This document shows, one piece after another, positions 55,401 through 63,899 of a DNA stretch of 64,000 bases. The notes under the pieces were generated by a model, which had not been told where the DNA came from, made no database searches, and saw only the letters and a list, made by a program, of their open reading frames with translations. The stretch spans positions 54,875,755-54,939,754 of the forward strand of contig NC_092635.1 in NCBI RefSeq assembly GCF_039555335.1, given 5' to 3'. Source of the DNA: Amphiura filiformis (lineage: Eukaryota; Echinodermata; Ophiuroidea; Amphilepidida; Amphiuridae). Both the position numbers and the translations under genes were made by a program. Each line of letters starts with the position of its first letter. Within the stretch, counting starts at the first letter, position 1.

Positions 55401-58400
55401 ATGCTTGTTATTTATGAACTATCAACTAATCAATCAGAATTAACCCTAAATTTATATTGGTCAATATCACTACAGGCACAAATTACTATTTTATCCCAAT
55501 TAACAATAGAAAATTAATTGATTTCATAAATAATAAGGATCGACCAAGCATTGATGGGCTATCGAAGGATCAAACTAATTTGTTTCTAATCCCCAAGCAA
55601 TGTAATTCTCATCATAGTATAGAAAGGTAGAGATATCAAATTTGTTTGATCCCCACAACAATGTCAATTTGCTCGATCATGAAGAAAAATAGAAGCACCT
55701 CTATTCTTTTGGATAAAGAATTATTGCCCAGGTTAATACCAGGTTAATTTTTTTTGTCAAATATGGTTTAAAGACAGGTAGTTTTTCGGAGTCCTTGCTG
55801 CACATCCCACCCAAACCAAAGTTAAGACCCCCTTGGCTTCTGTATAAGCTGCAGAATATAGTGTGACAAAATTGGGTCACAAATCTGGCTACTATCAACA
55901 GAATTAGAGAAGGAGAGCCGGGACTCGATCGCCATCTTGATACAGGCATGGAGCAAAAATTGGGGGAATTTGGTTTGCCTCGGAATGCGCTTGAGGCATT
56001 CATTGTCATGCACGCGCGACATGGATGACGGACGCATTTGAGAGATGCACTTGATGCCACCTGCACGTGAGTACCAGATGCTTCAGATGAGATGCAGAAT
56101 TGTCTCCGTGCACAGTCGGCAAGGACCCGAATACCCTCAATTTTCAACCCATAGCTGACGTCCCGGTTCTCCTTCTCTAATTCTGTGCTACTATCTCATT
56201 TTATTTTATTCAATATATGTGGCTTTTGTTTTGCAGGAATAACATGTGTGAATTCAGGAAGACTACCAACAATTCTAGTGACAATCCGGATGGAGCAGGT
56301 CACTATGGTGTCAGGACTTGCAACTCATTCTGGAATCCTCAGGTAATGTGTTTCTACACTATGTTAACCAAGGCATTATAACAGTAGTTATCTGTATAGG
56401 TAAGACTACAGACAGATTAAACATCTGCTTGAAGATCAGTGGCAGCACCAGACATTTTTCCGGGGGGCATGGAGGAAGGGGGGGGGGGGTTAAAGTAAAA
56501 TTAAGGGGGGTCAAAAATCATAAAATTTCAGCAAAATTGCTTCACAAATTGTAAATTTCTGATTTTTTATATTTCTTTTTATTGGTGGACATGACCACTG
56601 AACAGAAAAGTGTAGTTTGAAATTGTATAAGACTTAATAAAATGGGAGTAAACCCACTGTTGTTGCTGTTTGTGTTGTTGTTGTTATTATTGTTTTTCTT
56701 CAAAGAAACATTGAAAGTTAAATTTGTGTGTTTTGATCTTTCACATAGCTACCTGTGGTAGAGTCTGGTATTGAAGAATTCCTGATGGGAATGGCATCAC
56801 AGATTGCAGAGAGGAAGATAATATCATCACAGAAGATTTACAAAGTTAGTTTACATTTGATTTAAGTTCCCTAAGGATGTAATAATCAAAGCGCTAGTTA
56901 TGTAGAGAATAAAAGTATTGTTTTGAGATGGAGCTGAGTATCTATCGCCTGATGGGAGAACATGGGAGATATCATTATTTTAAGTGGAACAACGAGGCAG
57001 AACGCCAAGTTAAAAAAAAAAAAATACTGGTATCTTGTGTTCTATCAGGTAATAGGTACACGGCTGGGTCTCAAAACAATACTTTTATCGTCATTCTTAA
57101 ACTGATCAAGTGTAAAATCATGTTTGTTTGGATGTAATTTGAGTCAACTTTTTATGACATGTCACTCCCGTTGCACAGATGCGAATCCATCGAGTCCTTC
57201 ATGCGCACGATAACTGTCAAATCATATTTATCATCTTCTTGTTGATCACAGGACGTGTATTTGGGCCTCTCGAGTTCTCTCGTCGTGACCTTATGGTACT
57301 GAATATTCAAGCGAGGTCGCGACCATGGTCTGCCAGATTATAACACTGCCCGTGAAGCATTGGGACTAAAGAGAAGAAATAGCTTCTTAGAAATCAACCC
57401 TTCTTATAATGACACTGAATTGTCAGATATTGATGAAGAAGTAAGTCACTTTATTTTATCGAAGGAACAGATATGTGACCCACTCTGACAAAACCAGGAA
57501 CAAATCGCATTTTTGACATTTCATGATTTGAATAAAAATGTCAGCACTAGACAATAAGCTTTAAAATGATACCAAAATTATATAAATAGCATCAATACTT
57601 TTCAAGATATGGATAATTTTGTAAATGATACCTTGATATGTTTGCCAAATTCTGAGTAATGGGCCAATTAGTTTCCTGCCTTATGCAGGATTGAATAGGG
57701 ATTATCATAGTTCAACTGTTATTTATTGATTAAATAAACCTCTTTTTAAAAGTACTTTCAAGGATTTGAAAGTCCCCTTAGTCCCACAGTCAAATACCAT
57801 TAAATTAAGAATTCCAAAATTTCATTTTTATGGGAATGTCATCTTTAAAGGCCTATACCTAAAAACCATGTCTGGCGACTTGTTCCGGGGTTTGTTGGAG
57901 CTGGTCACATTTTTGTTTTTCTGAATTACATGAAACTTACATTATAAAACATTAAAATTACACTGGATTCACATCGACAAATTTACAATATTATGAAGAT
58001 ATTCAAATATAAAACATTAAAATGACTGAAAGGATATGAGAATTATTGGTCAATTTGAGAAATGTCGGCTTTGGAATACCCTTTACATAATGCAGACTTG
58101 CAATGACTCAACTCAAATAACTACTGGACTCGATATTTGGTGACTTGTGTACTTAACTCAAGAATTGCCCTTAAATGATTCAACTCAACTCTCAACTTGA
58201 CTCATGACTTGGCCAGATTGATCCCTTGATGACTTGTGATTCAATGACTCTTTGATTTTGTGATACAACTGTATACTAACTTTATCTAGGGAGTTCACAC
58301 TCCATGTGTAGCAAATTAAGGTCATGTCTTCCATTGGAGGTGTATGGATTTCAACAGGAATCACCTATTGTCTTGAATTGCAAAATTATGAAAATTTGTA

Positions 58401-61400
58401 TATTTATGTGCATTTTTAGGTTCTTGCAAACTTGGAAGAAGTGTACAATGGTGACATTGATAAGGTAGACATCTGGGCAGGAGGATTGTTGGAGACTACT
58501 GCTGGAGGTCCGGGAGAACTCTTCAGATACATCATCTTAGATCAGTTTGTCAGGACCAGGGATGGGGATAGATTCTGGTTTGAAAATGAACGGAATGGGT
58601 GAGTTTCTGACCAAAGTAGTGGGCAAGTTTGCTCTGAGTCAGTAAGGTGCTATACTTTTATCGATATACCAAAATTCAAAATTTCGGCCAAATTTAACAC
58701 AAATTGTCTTAATTATAACAACTTTTCCTTCAAATTTTATGAAAATATCAAAACTTTTTTGTTACAGTGATGCAAAATTGGGATATTTTCCGAAAAAATT
58801 GAGAATATTTTGGAAAAAAGACCAATCCATATACCAAAATTGGCAAAGAAAAAGGGCCATTGATACCAAAAGGCGAAAATATTACCCATGTTTTGCGGCA
58901 TGTCCCCGTATGGTCATTTGTACTGAGTAACCCCCCCCCTCCCTGGGATTGTACATATACTTACAGTAGTGCAGTTGTGGTTACCACAATTCACCATGTT
59001 TTTGTTCACACCATCTAAATGAAACATATCTCAGGCATTTTATTTTACTGGGGAATTAAAAAAAAATGTGAGTTTCAGATACCAAAATACCAGTTTTTAT
59101 GAAGCCAAAATGCTGTTGATCGGGTCATACCTCTTTATAGGGCAGTGGCCTTAATTACAAATTAAATTTATTGTATTGAATGCATGTTTATTTTAAATTT
59201 TCTTAACAGACTCTTTACCAAGGAGCAAATAAAATATATTCATGAACTAACAGTTTGGGACGTGATTGTTAGGTGCACAGATGTTCCAGAAGATGCCTTA
59301 CAAAAAGATCCATTCCATTTTAATGAAGGTAAGATGCAATTTATATATCAACAACAATAAGTATTGTATTCTCTCTAATGAACGCTGCCCTCAAATAAAC
59401 GCCCCTCCTGACATAGTGTTTTTAATATTAGTTACCGAAATACACAAATTGTCATGCCATAGTACATAGGTAAGCTTTTGTTGGACATCATTAATACAAA
59501 TTAACTACTGCAAAAAAAATTATCCATCAATTTTATAAGCCTCAGGACCTTGCCACGGGGCATAAGGGGGGAATGGTCACCAGCCATTCTGCCCCCCTGG
59601 AATGCTGAATCATGAGTAATAAGACTTATGTTTAAACCCTGGGGGCACTCAACTTACTAAATTTGGTAAGGGTGTGTGGTGTGGAGCGCCGAACTTTGGG
59701 AACTAAGAACAGGCAAAATAGGAGCTTGATGAACTAAAATTTCAACATTTTTTTTTGGAGGGGGGGTCTAGCAAACTAAAATTGGGCCAAATTATAGGCT
59801 GTGGACTGTAGAGCTAAAAAAATTCAACTTTTTCCAAATTTGAGCTAAAGAGCTACAATTGTCTGAGTTTGAGGTTAAAAAACTTTAGGAACTGCCGGAG
59901 AGCTTGAAAGAGGGACCCTTGACTGCCGCACTTGCCCAAACCACCTCTACATGTAAGTGCCCCAGGTATAAACATACTCCTTTTTCAATTTTTATTTTTA
60001 GGTGACCCATGCTGGGAAGAAACACAAGATGAAGATATTGGTCATGGAAATCCAAACCGCACAGTGTCAGAGGACGATCTGGATAATTGCACCAACTTGG
60101 AAACCTATGATTATTTCAGGGGTAGCGAAGCATCTTTTGCAATTACTTTCCTGGCAGCTGGTCTATGGGCCGTGGGTAAGTGACTCTTCACTGATAGATA
60201 TACGCCTAAGGAGAGAGGACCTTAAAATAGAATTGGGCTATTCCAGTTGAAGTCCATACACGCCCTGTGGAAGACATGACCTGAATCTCCCACACAGGGG
60301 TTTTGAATTTCAAATGTTATTACCTGAAAGGGTAACTCCATTTGAAATCTACACTCCCTGTGTGGGAGATAAAGTCATGCCTTCCACAGGGGGTGTATGG
60401 ATTTCAACTGGAATAGCCCATTATACAGCTATGTTTCCACCATTTACTATAGTTACTTTTCACTGAAATCAGACCCATCTCGTAATTTTAGGTTTCTAAG
60501 GCAGATTCATTTGTTTGGTCTGGGAAGAGATAGTGGTACCAAAATTGCTAAAATGCACACCAAAACCTAGTCAAATCACTGTATACAGAGTATAAAACAG
60601 GAAGAGACACAGATACCCCCCATGACAAATAACTCTTTGCAACTCTATTTTTATCTGCCTGATTGTATTAACCATAAAAGAGGATCTTTTGATGGTGTAT
60701 TCCTTCTTTGTGTGTCGGTGTTTGCCTGCATACGAGGACACACACAAGAATTTTCACTCTAAACTGTGGACTTACCTGCAACCAAGGACAGTCCTCAGCC
60801 TCAAACTACTGCAATAGACCTCAAATGCATGCTAAATGCATAAAAGCGATACTTGGTCAAAACTGTGGACCATGTGTGTAAAAATTCAGTCAGCAGTTGA
60901 TGGCGAAAATTCCATTTTGTATCATACACACAAAAAATCTGCCATTTATTCCATGGTTAGGCAATGAAAACCCAGTTCCGAAAACCTGTCTACGCCACTG
61001 ACCATGGGAGACCATGGGAGTATGGGAGATTAAGGTTCCAGGATTTCACCTGGAATAGCCCAGTCACTCACAACTTATCTATCTTCTATTCCAACAGGTT
61101 GTGTTATTATGCTGTTTGTGCTTGCACACAGACGATCACAGTATTCAGCAGAGAAACATAAACAACTGCACCAAAAATCACGAAGGGGCAAGCCAGACAA
61201 GCTGAAAACATACAGTGGTAAGGACTAATTAGAGTTTAACTCTCTCCATGCAGGTGTCGACTGCATGCATGCAGACGACAAGTTTCATTTTTTTTAAAGT
61301 TAAAAATTTCGGAATTGTAAATTTTCATGACCATATTTGGAATCAGCATAAAAAATGCATTAAAACAAGTACAAACAAGCCTGGTATTGGCTCAGTGGTT

Positions 61401-62460
61401 CTTAAGATAGTTCTTGATATTTTGAGAAAATATCTCAAAGCTTGGGACTTTTTATGTCGAAGGCTATGGCTAGCATGCAGAGTATTACTCCAAGCAAAAG
61501 GTGTAGAAAATGAAATGATAATGCTAACAAGTAATATTTGGGAAGACTGGTTAATGTAGTGGTCTTCTCACTCGTCTGTCACCACTGCAGCCTGGGTTCA
61601 ATTCCCCACGTTGTCACATGTGAGTTTGGTTGCCGATCCATGCTCCCTGTCCCATCATATTCGGTTAGCATCCCTTTAATTTAGTACCCTCTGAGCACTA
61701 TTGGGCTTTGCCTGACTTCGGATGTTATAAATAAATTCAAAATCAAGAAATCCTCGGCAAATCAATCTATAATTTTTCAAAATCTTATCAGTGGCGTAGC
61801 ATGGGTCATCACATTGGGGGGGGGCACCGACCATGATTGGGGGGCACCAGGTCTGATTGGGGGCACAAGCCATTTTTTTGGCAATTTTCCTATGGGATTT
61901 TCTAAATTTTGAGATCGATTGGAGGCACATGCCTCCCTGTGCCCCTATGACGCTATGCCACTGAATCTTATACTCTTTTGCACTGATTTGAAAATAAATA
62001 TTTGTGAAAAGATGACTAAATTTCCATGTTTAATTTGTTCTTGATCTTCTATGTGTTCATAGCTATTGAATGGTGTGGCAAAAAGGAAGCAAAGCGAGCA
62101 GTTCAAATCATGCTTGGACCTGGCAAGCAAATCAAAGTACAAAACGAGCGTGGTGATAAAAACTTCCGAACAATCGATCTGAAAATGGTCAACAAGCTGA
62201 TGCTTCAGGTCGCACCTGATCGGGAACGCCGGTACTGCGCAGTGAAATTAGATCGTGAATATGATTTAGTGCTGAAATTTGATGATGAGGATTTGCGTAC
62301 TGAATTCATCAGTGATTTTGAGAACTGGCTCGGAAGCCCTGAGGTTGGCATCGGCAGGGAGAGGCTTGAGGTTCGAGAGGGGGATTTGCTGAAGTGTGCC
62401 GTTACCAAGGGACAGCGGCAGAAAATGCTAGAAAGATTCTTCCGTGTTGCATTCGCTCGG
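40421..62460 (+). CDS. DUOX: Dual oxidase, copy 2 (3' exons outside window)
   Basis: Seventeen exons are inferred: 40421-40478, 48869-49120, 50097-50179, 51307-51468, 51602-51786, 52741-52945, 53744-53910, 54398-54473, 55247-55343, 56237-56342, 56749-56844, 57252-57440, 58420-58598, 59210-59328, 60002-60175, 61098-61217, 62063-62460. From 52741 on they match copy 1 one for one in position and phase. The gene encodes a signal peptide, a Thr-rich stretch, the peroxidase-like domain, helix 1 and the PH-like region. The EF-hands and reductase core must lie beyond 64000. Two one-base indels (near 56812 and 57310) disturb the frame between them and restore it after. The product is expected to be a Ca2+-controlled H2O2-producing membrane enzyme, if the indels are artefacts. 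Confidence 0.92.
40960..41235 (-). mobile_element. Possible tRNA-derived SINE, minus strand
   Basis: On the minus strand, GAGAGGTCCCGGGTTCAATT followed by CCCC forms a tRNA-type B box. Sequence downstream of it (CTACGCTCTCCTCGTGGTTC) resembles the copy at 52013-52440 (CTCTCCCCGTGGTTCATTTA). The A box is weak. Confidence 0.45.
41585..41930. other. GC-rich intron stretch with G-runs
   Basis: Minus-strand frames of 98-120 codons occur here, but they are low-complexity (Pro, Gly, Ser) and overlap each other in two frames. GATGAGGCTGTTGATTTCAA at about 41604 resembles the inverse of a word at 42175, so the area is probably decayed repeat. Confidence 0.35.
41914..42545. mobile_element. AACGTTTT-rich repeat interrupted by a nested element
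   Basis: CCAGCAAAC start and AACGTTTTACAGAAAA words match the copy at 50894-51244. The copy is interrupted by 42158-42512, after which AAATGTTATTAAAACGTTTTGG resumes. Confidence 0.5.
42158..42512. mobile_element. Nested MITE with TTTAAAGG...TTTCGTGATCC ends
   Basis: TTTAAAGGGGCATTTCGTGA followed by TCC at left and GGATCACGAAATCCTCCTTT followed by AAA at right are inverted. It sits inside the AACGTTTT-rich repeat. An internal inverted pair TTTCGTTCTGG / CCAGAACGAAA is at about 42318-42341. Confidence 0.65.
43091..43454. mobile_element. hAT-type MITE with 8-bp target duplication
   Basis: CAGTGGCGTAACTACCGGGG at left and AGTTACGCCACTG at right are inverted. TGTGCCAG (43083-43090) and TGTGCTAG (43455-43462) are a one-mismatch 8-bp duplication. 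Internal GCCCCGGGCGCTACC occurs near both ends, and CTACACCACTGCC near 43355 hints at a second inner end. Confidence 0.75.
43463..45473. other. Intron 1 sequence, no gene seen
   Basis: AT-rich intron with C-rich and G-rich runs. The segment 44782-44860 shares GCGCCGAACTTTGGGAA and surrounding words with 59641-59705. An open frame at 45096-45395 (99 codons) has no recognisable domain, no splice context and no support from copy 1. Confidence 0.4.
45474..45785 (+). mobile_element. tRNA-derived SINE
   Basis: GGTGGCCGAGCGGAACGGGC forms a tRNA-type A box and GGTTCGAGCCCGGC a B box 35 bases later. A conserved-looking non-tRNA body with CTTGAGTAAGGCACTTTATC follows. It cannot be a functional tRNA because no acceptor-stem pairing follows the B box. 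Confidence 0.7.
45786..48195. other. Intron 1 sequence with a local tandem duplication
   Basis: A direct duplication of about 75 bases lies at 46849-47008 (TTTGGCACTATTAATRTGTA, AAATTTGTGAAATGA, CATGRAGCCTTTCG). Runs of G at 46729-46740 and 47913-47924 and of C at 47739-47748 may carry length errors. No gene was recognised. Confidence 0.45.
48196..48412 (+). mobile_element. tRNA-derived SINE (family also at 61543)
   Basis: GGTTAGTGTAGTGGTCTTCT resembles a tRNA A box and GAGTTCATTTCCC a diverged B box. The body GTGAGTTTGGTTGCTGATCC ... CCCATCATATTC is shared with 61543-61680. Confidence 0.6.
48413..48827. mobile_element. MITE with GGTTTGTCTCAAAGC ends
   Basis: TAAGGCCAAATTGAAAAAAA then AGGTTTGTCTCAAAGC at left; GCTTTGAGACAAACCT and AATTTGGCCC at right. 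Relative of 32451-32719. It ends 41 bases before the acceptor of the Thr-rich exon. Confidence 0.68.
48869..49120 (+). CDS. DUOX: DUOX copy 2 threonine-rich mucin-like exon
   Basis: The 252-base exon has a CTTACCAG acceptor and GTAAGT donor, and reads open in the phase set by both neighbours. About one third of its 84 residues are Thr, with Ser and Pro common. TTKQP is repeated three times in tandem (15-base DNA unit at about 49020-49070), and two NAT sequons could carry N-glycans. It lies between the signal peptide and the peroxidase domain, so it would form an extracellular O-glycosylated stalk. I know of no such stretch in vertebrate DUOX proteins. It could also be an alternatively used exon. 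Confidence 0.68.
49226..49873. mobile_element. TTAA-flanked element with 60-bp inverted ends
   Basis: TTAA at 49222-49225 and 49874-49877 flanks CCTTAACAGTACCAGGTACT ... and its inverse (AGGTACTACAAAATACTA arm, then TTGATATATGC). The 650-base interior has no clear coding sequence. TTAA flanks suggest a piggyBac-type target. Confidence 0.7.
50097..51786 (+). CDS. DUOX: DUOX copy 2 N-terminal peroxidase-like exons
   Basis: Exons 50097-50179, 51307-51468 and 51602-51786 encode YDGWYNNLAHPDWGGA, RRLPVAYADGVYE, SFLNRTAFMTFFGQQVVEE and a GGCP stretch, the usual start of the DUOX peroxidase-like domain. The segment FFGQQVVEEI sits where active haem peroxidases have Gly-Gln-x-x-x-Asp-His-Asp, so the distal histidine is absent. 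Sequons NIT and NRT are present. Phases join cleanly (1, 1, 1, 0). Confidence 0.88.
50429..50484 (+). repeat. 20-bp tandem repeat, about 2.5 units
   Basis: ATTCTATATCAATACACMATTCT-type units repeat in tandem in the intron after the exon ending at 50179. Confidence 0.7.
50894..51244. mobile_element. MITE with CCAGCAAACAC ends
   Basis: CCAGCAAACACGTAAACG at left and GTGTTTGCTGG at right are inverted. The interior is rich in AACATTTT/AAATGTT words, with a 24-base direct repeat (CATGACCTTCATATAACCTG) at about 51099-51144. Confidence 0.65.
52013..52440 (+). mobile_element. tRNA-derived SINE with AAATC tail
   Basis: GTGGAGCAGTGGTTAGGGTA is a tRNA-like A box and CCCGGGTTCAATTCCCGG the B box. A body with CCGTCCTTCGGAGGTGACGT and TTAAGCCGTCGGTCCCGTGT follows, a block I recall from other marine-invertebrate SINEs. 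The copy ends in (AAATC)4 near 52417-52438, a typical SINE tail. Confidence 0.75.
52741..59328 (+). CDS. DUOX: DUOX copy 2 remaining peroxidase-like exons
   Basis: Nine exons from 52741-52945 to 59210-59328 parallel those of copy 1. Motifs include [49 protein letters not shown] and FSRRDL. Exon 56749-56844 is 96 bases against 97 in copy 1, with one base missing near 56812 (raw GAGAGGAAGATA). Exon 57252-57440 has an extra base at CAAGCGAGG near 57310. Read literally, a TGA appears at 57300-57302. Outside these 500 bases every exon is open and in phase. Confidence 0.88.
52969..53188. mobile_element. TTAA-type palindromic MITE
   Basis: TTAACACCCTGAGCACTACC at left and GGCAGATAGTTCTCATATGG at right. 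The interior matches 20434-20642. The right edge is mutated. Confidence 0.62.
54619..55105. mobile_element. hAT-type MITE with perfect 8-bp target duplication
   Basis: TAAGGCAGGCAGTTTTC at left and GAAAATGCCTGCCTTA at right are inverted. GACCAGGC is duplicated exactly at 54611-54618 and 55106-55113. Long inner arms (GCTAAATGCTAGGATCATTC and its inverse at about 54930) make a fold-back. Confidence 0.8.
55896..56186. mobile_element. hAT-type MITE with 8-bp target duplication
   Basis: ACAGAATTAGAGAAGGAGAG followed by CCGGGAC at left is inverted at about 56160-56186. GCTACTAT occurs at 55888-55895 and 56187-56194. The GC-rich core contains CpG-rich words unlike the flanks. Confidence 0.75.
57441..58285. 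other. Intron sequence with degenerate CAACTCAA/GACTTG words
   Basis: At about 58095-58255, ACTCAACT, GACTTG and AATGACTC recur irregularly, suggesting a decayed satellite. The rest of the intron is featureless. Confidence 0.4.
58286..58372. repeat. Double-hairpin repeat (type B), right half only
   Basis: CACACTCCATGTGTAG, TTAAGGTCATGTCTTCCATT and GGTGTATGGATTTCAACAGG are the right half of the family. Confidence 0.6.
58640..58935. repeat. Interspersed repeat shared with 24700-24975
   Basis: ATATACCAAAATTGGCAAAG, GGGCCATTGATACC and CCCCGTATGGTCATTTGTAC correspond in order to the copy in DUOX copy 1. Confidence 0.5.
59329..60001. other. Intron sequence with a repeat shared with intron 1
   Basis: The segment 59641-59705 shares GGCACTCAACTTACTAAATT-like and GCGCCGAACTTTGGGAA words with 44782-44860. 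Nothing else was recognised. Confidence 0.45.
60002..61217 (+). CDS. DUOX: DUOX copy 2 first transmembrane helix exons
   Basis: Exons 60002-60175 and 61098-61217 encode GDPCWEETQDEDIGHGN, NRTVSEDDLDNCTN, then [13 protein letters not shown] joined to CVIMLFVLAHRR and a basic tail KHKQLHQKSRRGKPDKL. They match copy 1 exons 17103-17279 and 19268-19387. The second is 120 bases in both copies. Confidence 0.9.
60232..60423. repeat. Double-hairpin repeat (type B), best copy
   Basis: GGGCTATTCCAGTTGAAGTC ... and GATTTCAACTGGAATAGCCC are inverted. CTGTGGAAGACATGACCTGA, GAATTTCAAATGTTATTACC and their inverses make almost the whole copy a palindrome centred near 60326. Confidence 0.82.
60998..61062. 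repeat. Double-hairpin repeat (type B), remnant
   Basis: GGGAGATTAAGGTTCCAGGA and CACCTGGAATAGCCCA are the right terminus of the family after a deletion. It lies 36 bases before the acceptor of exon 61098-61217. Confidence 0.5.
61543..61690 (+). mobile_element. tRNA-derived SINE (family also at 48196)
   Basis: GGTTAATGTAGTGGTCTTCT as A box, CTGGGTTCAATTCCCCA as B box, then GTGAGTTTGGTTGCCGATCC. The B box is better kept here than at 48196, but the body is internally shortened. Confidence 0.65.
61789..61963. mobile_element. hAT-type MITE with perfect 8-bp target duplication
   Basis: CAGTGGCGTAGCATGGG at left and TGACGCTATGCCACTG at right are inverted. AATCTTAT is duplicated exactly at 61781-61788 and 61964-61971. 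It lies about 90 bases before the acceptor of exon 62063-62460. CAGTGGCGTA ends are typical of animal hAT elements. Confidence 0.85.
62063..62460 (+). CDS. DUOX: DUOX copy 2 PH-like linker exon
   Basis: The 398-base exon is identical in length to that of copy 1. It encodes [55 protein letters not shown] and [10 protein letters not shown]. The donor is GTAATT at 62461. This is the last coding exon of copy 2 in the window. Confidence 0.92.
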
Positions 62461-62854
62461 GTAATTCATGTTTAACTTCCTATTTTTCTTTTCATATTTT
62501 CTATTCCATTTTCTATGCATATAAACATTTTTTAATATAGCAATAGTATAAAATGTGTTCAAAAACAGTTCAGGCCCATAAATTAGTCAGTGAGGTGCTA
62601 AGTATATAAATGTTAAACAATTACCACAAGAAACAAGCAGACATGTGCTTTATAATAATAATAATAACAATAGACCTGTTTAGCAGCTGATCTAAAATCT
62701 TCGCATATTAATTGTTCAGAAAGATGTTGTGTGCCAAAACATACTCAACCAATCAAATTTTAGGGATTTGAACACATATTCGACCTTGCAGTGGACATCC
62801 CATTCAATAAATTGCAACAAATAAGAGCAACGCAGTAAGTGATAAATCATACTA
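62461..62854. other. Intron sequence without recognisable feature
   Basis: Start of the intron after the PH-like exon. An ATA microsatellite lies near 62654-62668. Nothing else was recognised. Confidence 0.5.
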
Positions 62855-63899
62855 CACTACGCAAAAAAAGTTTCTTTATGGTTAGGAAATTTATCCACTA
62901 TTAAAATCTAGCGAATAATTTTGTACGTTTGCTCAATAATCGCATGCGGGTGATTGTCCTGCACATTTTAACACCTCAAACACTACTCTACGACACTCCT
63001 GAGAAAAGATATGAATGTTTAAGTAACACGAGGTCGAAAAATGAAAATTGCAAAGAGGCCTATTCAAGTTTTCAGCATAAAAGAACACAAAAATCAACAA
63101 AAATACAGATAACATTTTTTGTTTAATTGCTGAGTACATTTCAGGCATCATACTGCCGTTTCCAACTTCACTTGAGATTAATCTCTTTCTTTACCCGTCT
63201 TTGTGTGTCCACCGTTGGCTTCCCTTACAGCAGCCACGTATGGCCTCATGCTCCTAATGAGGCGCGTCGAATGTTACCTTGCTCAACCCCGTTCCACTCG
63301 TTGATAACGATGCGATTTAATCCCACCAGAGTTATATCTGCCTTTATCTTCTTGTTGACTCGTTTCTTGTGCTCATCCCAAAGGTTCTCCAAGGGATTAA
63401 GATCACGGCTTCTGGAGGGCCACTCTATGTTATGTTATGTTCTAGTGTCTCAATTCCTTCTGCTTCCAGGAATGCAGCTGTAATCATGACCTGTTTTGAA
63501 TCCCTTTTCCAAATCCATCTCTCAAAACGTAAATGTCTTAGTACCCGCTCACCTTTGTCTTTGATCATTCATCTGCATAATAAGCAAAGGATTATCCAAC
63601 ATGCATCAAGGAAAATGCTTTAAATTTAAATTTAAAAGGCGGGAATAATGAAACCGTCTTGGATCAGTGAAGCAGCTCTAAAACCGCTGAATAGGCCTCT
63701 TTGCAATTTTCATTTTCGACCTCGTGTTACTTAAACATTCATATCTTTTCTCAGGAGTGTCGTAGAGTAGTGATTGAGGTGTCAAAATGCATGAGGACAA
63801 TCACCCGCATGCGATTATTGAGCAAACGTACAAAATTGGTTGCTAGATTTTAATAGTGGGTAAATTTCCTAACCATAAAGAAACTTTTTTTGCGTAGTT
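62855..63899 (-). mobile_element. Tc1-like transposon with 211-bp terminal inverted repeats
   Basis: 62855-63065 and 63689-63899 are inverted repeats of equal length with few differences, and TA flanks both (62853-62854, 63900-63901). The interior, read on the minus strand at about 63470-63200, encodes EWPSRSRDLNPLENLWDEH and KKRVNKK, the region around the last catalytic acid of Tc1-type DDE transposases. The first two catalytic blocks are missing, so the element is non-autonomous. Confidence 0.82.
63200..63470 (-). pseudogene. Tc1-like transposase C-terminal fragment
   Basis: The minus-strand translation gives SRDLNPLENLWDEHKKRV and then VINEWNGVEQGNIRR before a stop. The S-x-D-L-N-P-x-E-N-x-W block is the hallmark of Tc1 transposases near their C-terminus. 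Only this third is present inside the 1,045-bp element, and no start codon or DNA-binding domain is left. Confidence 0.75.
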
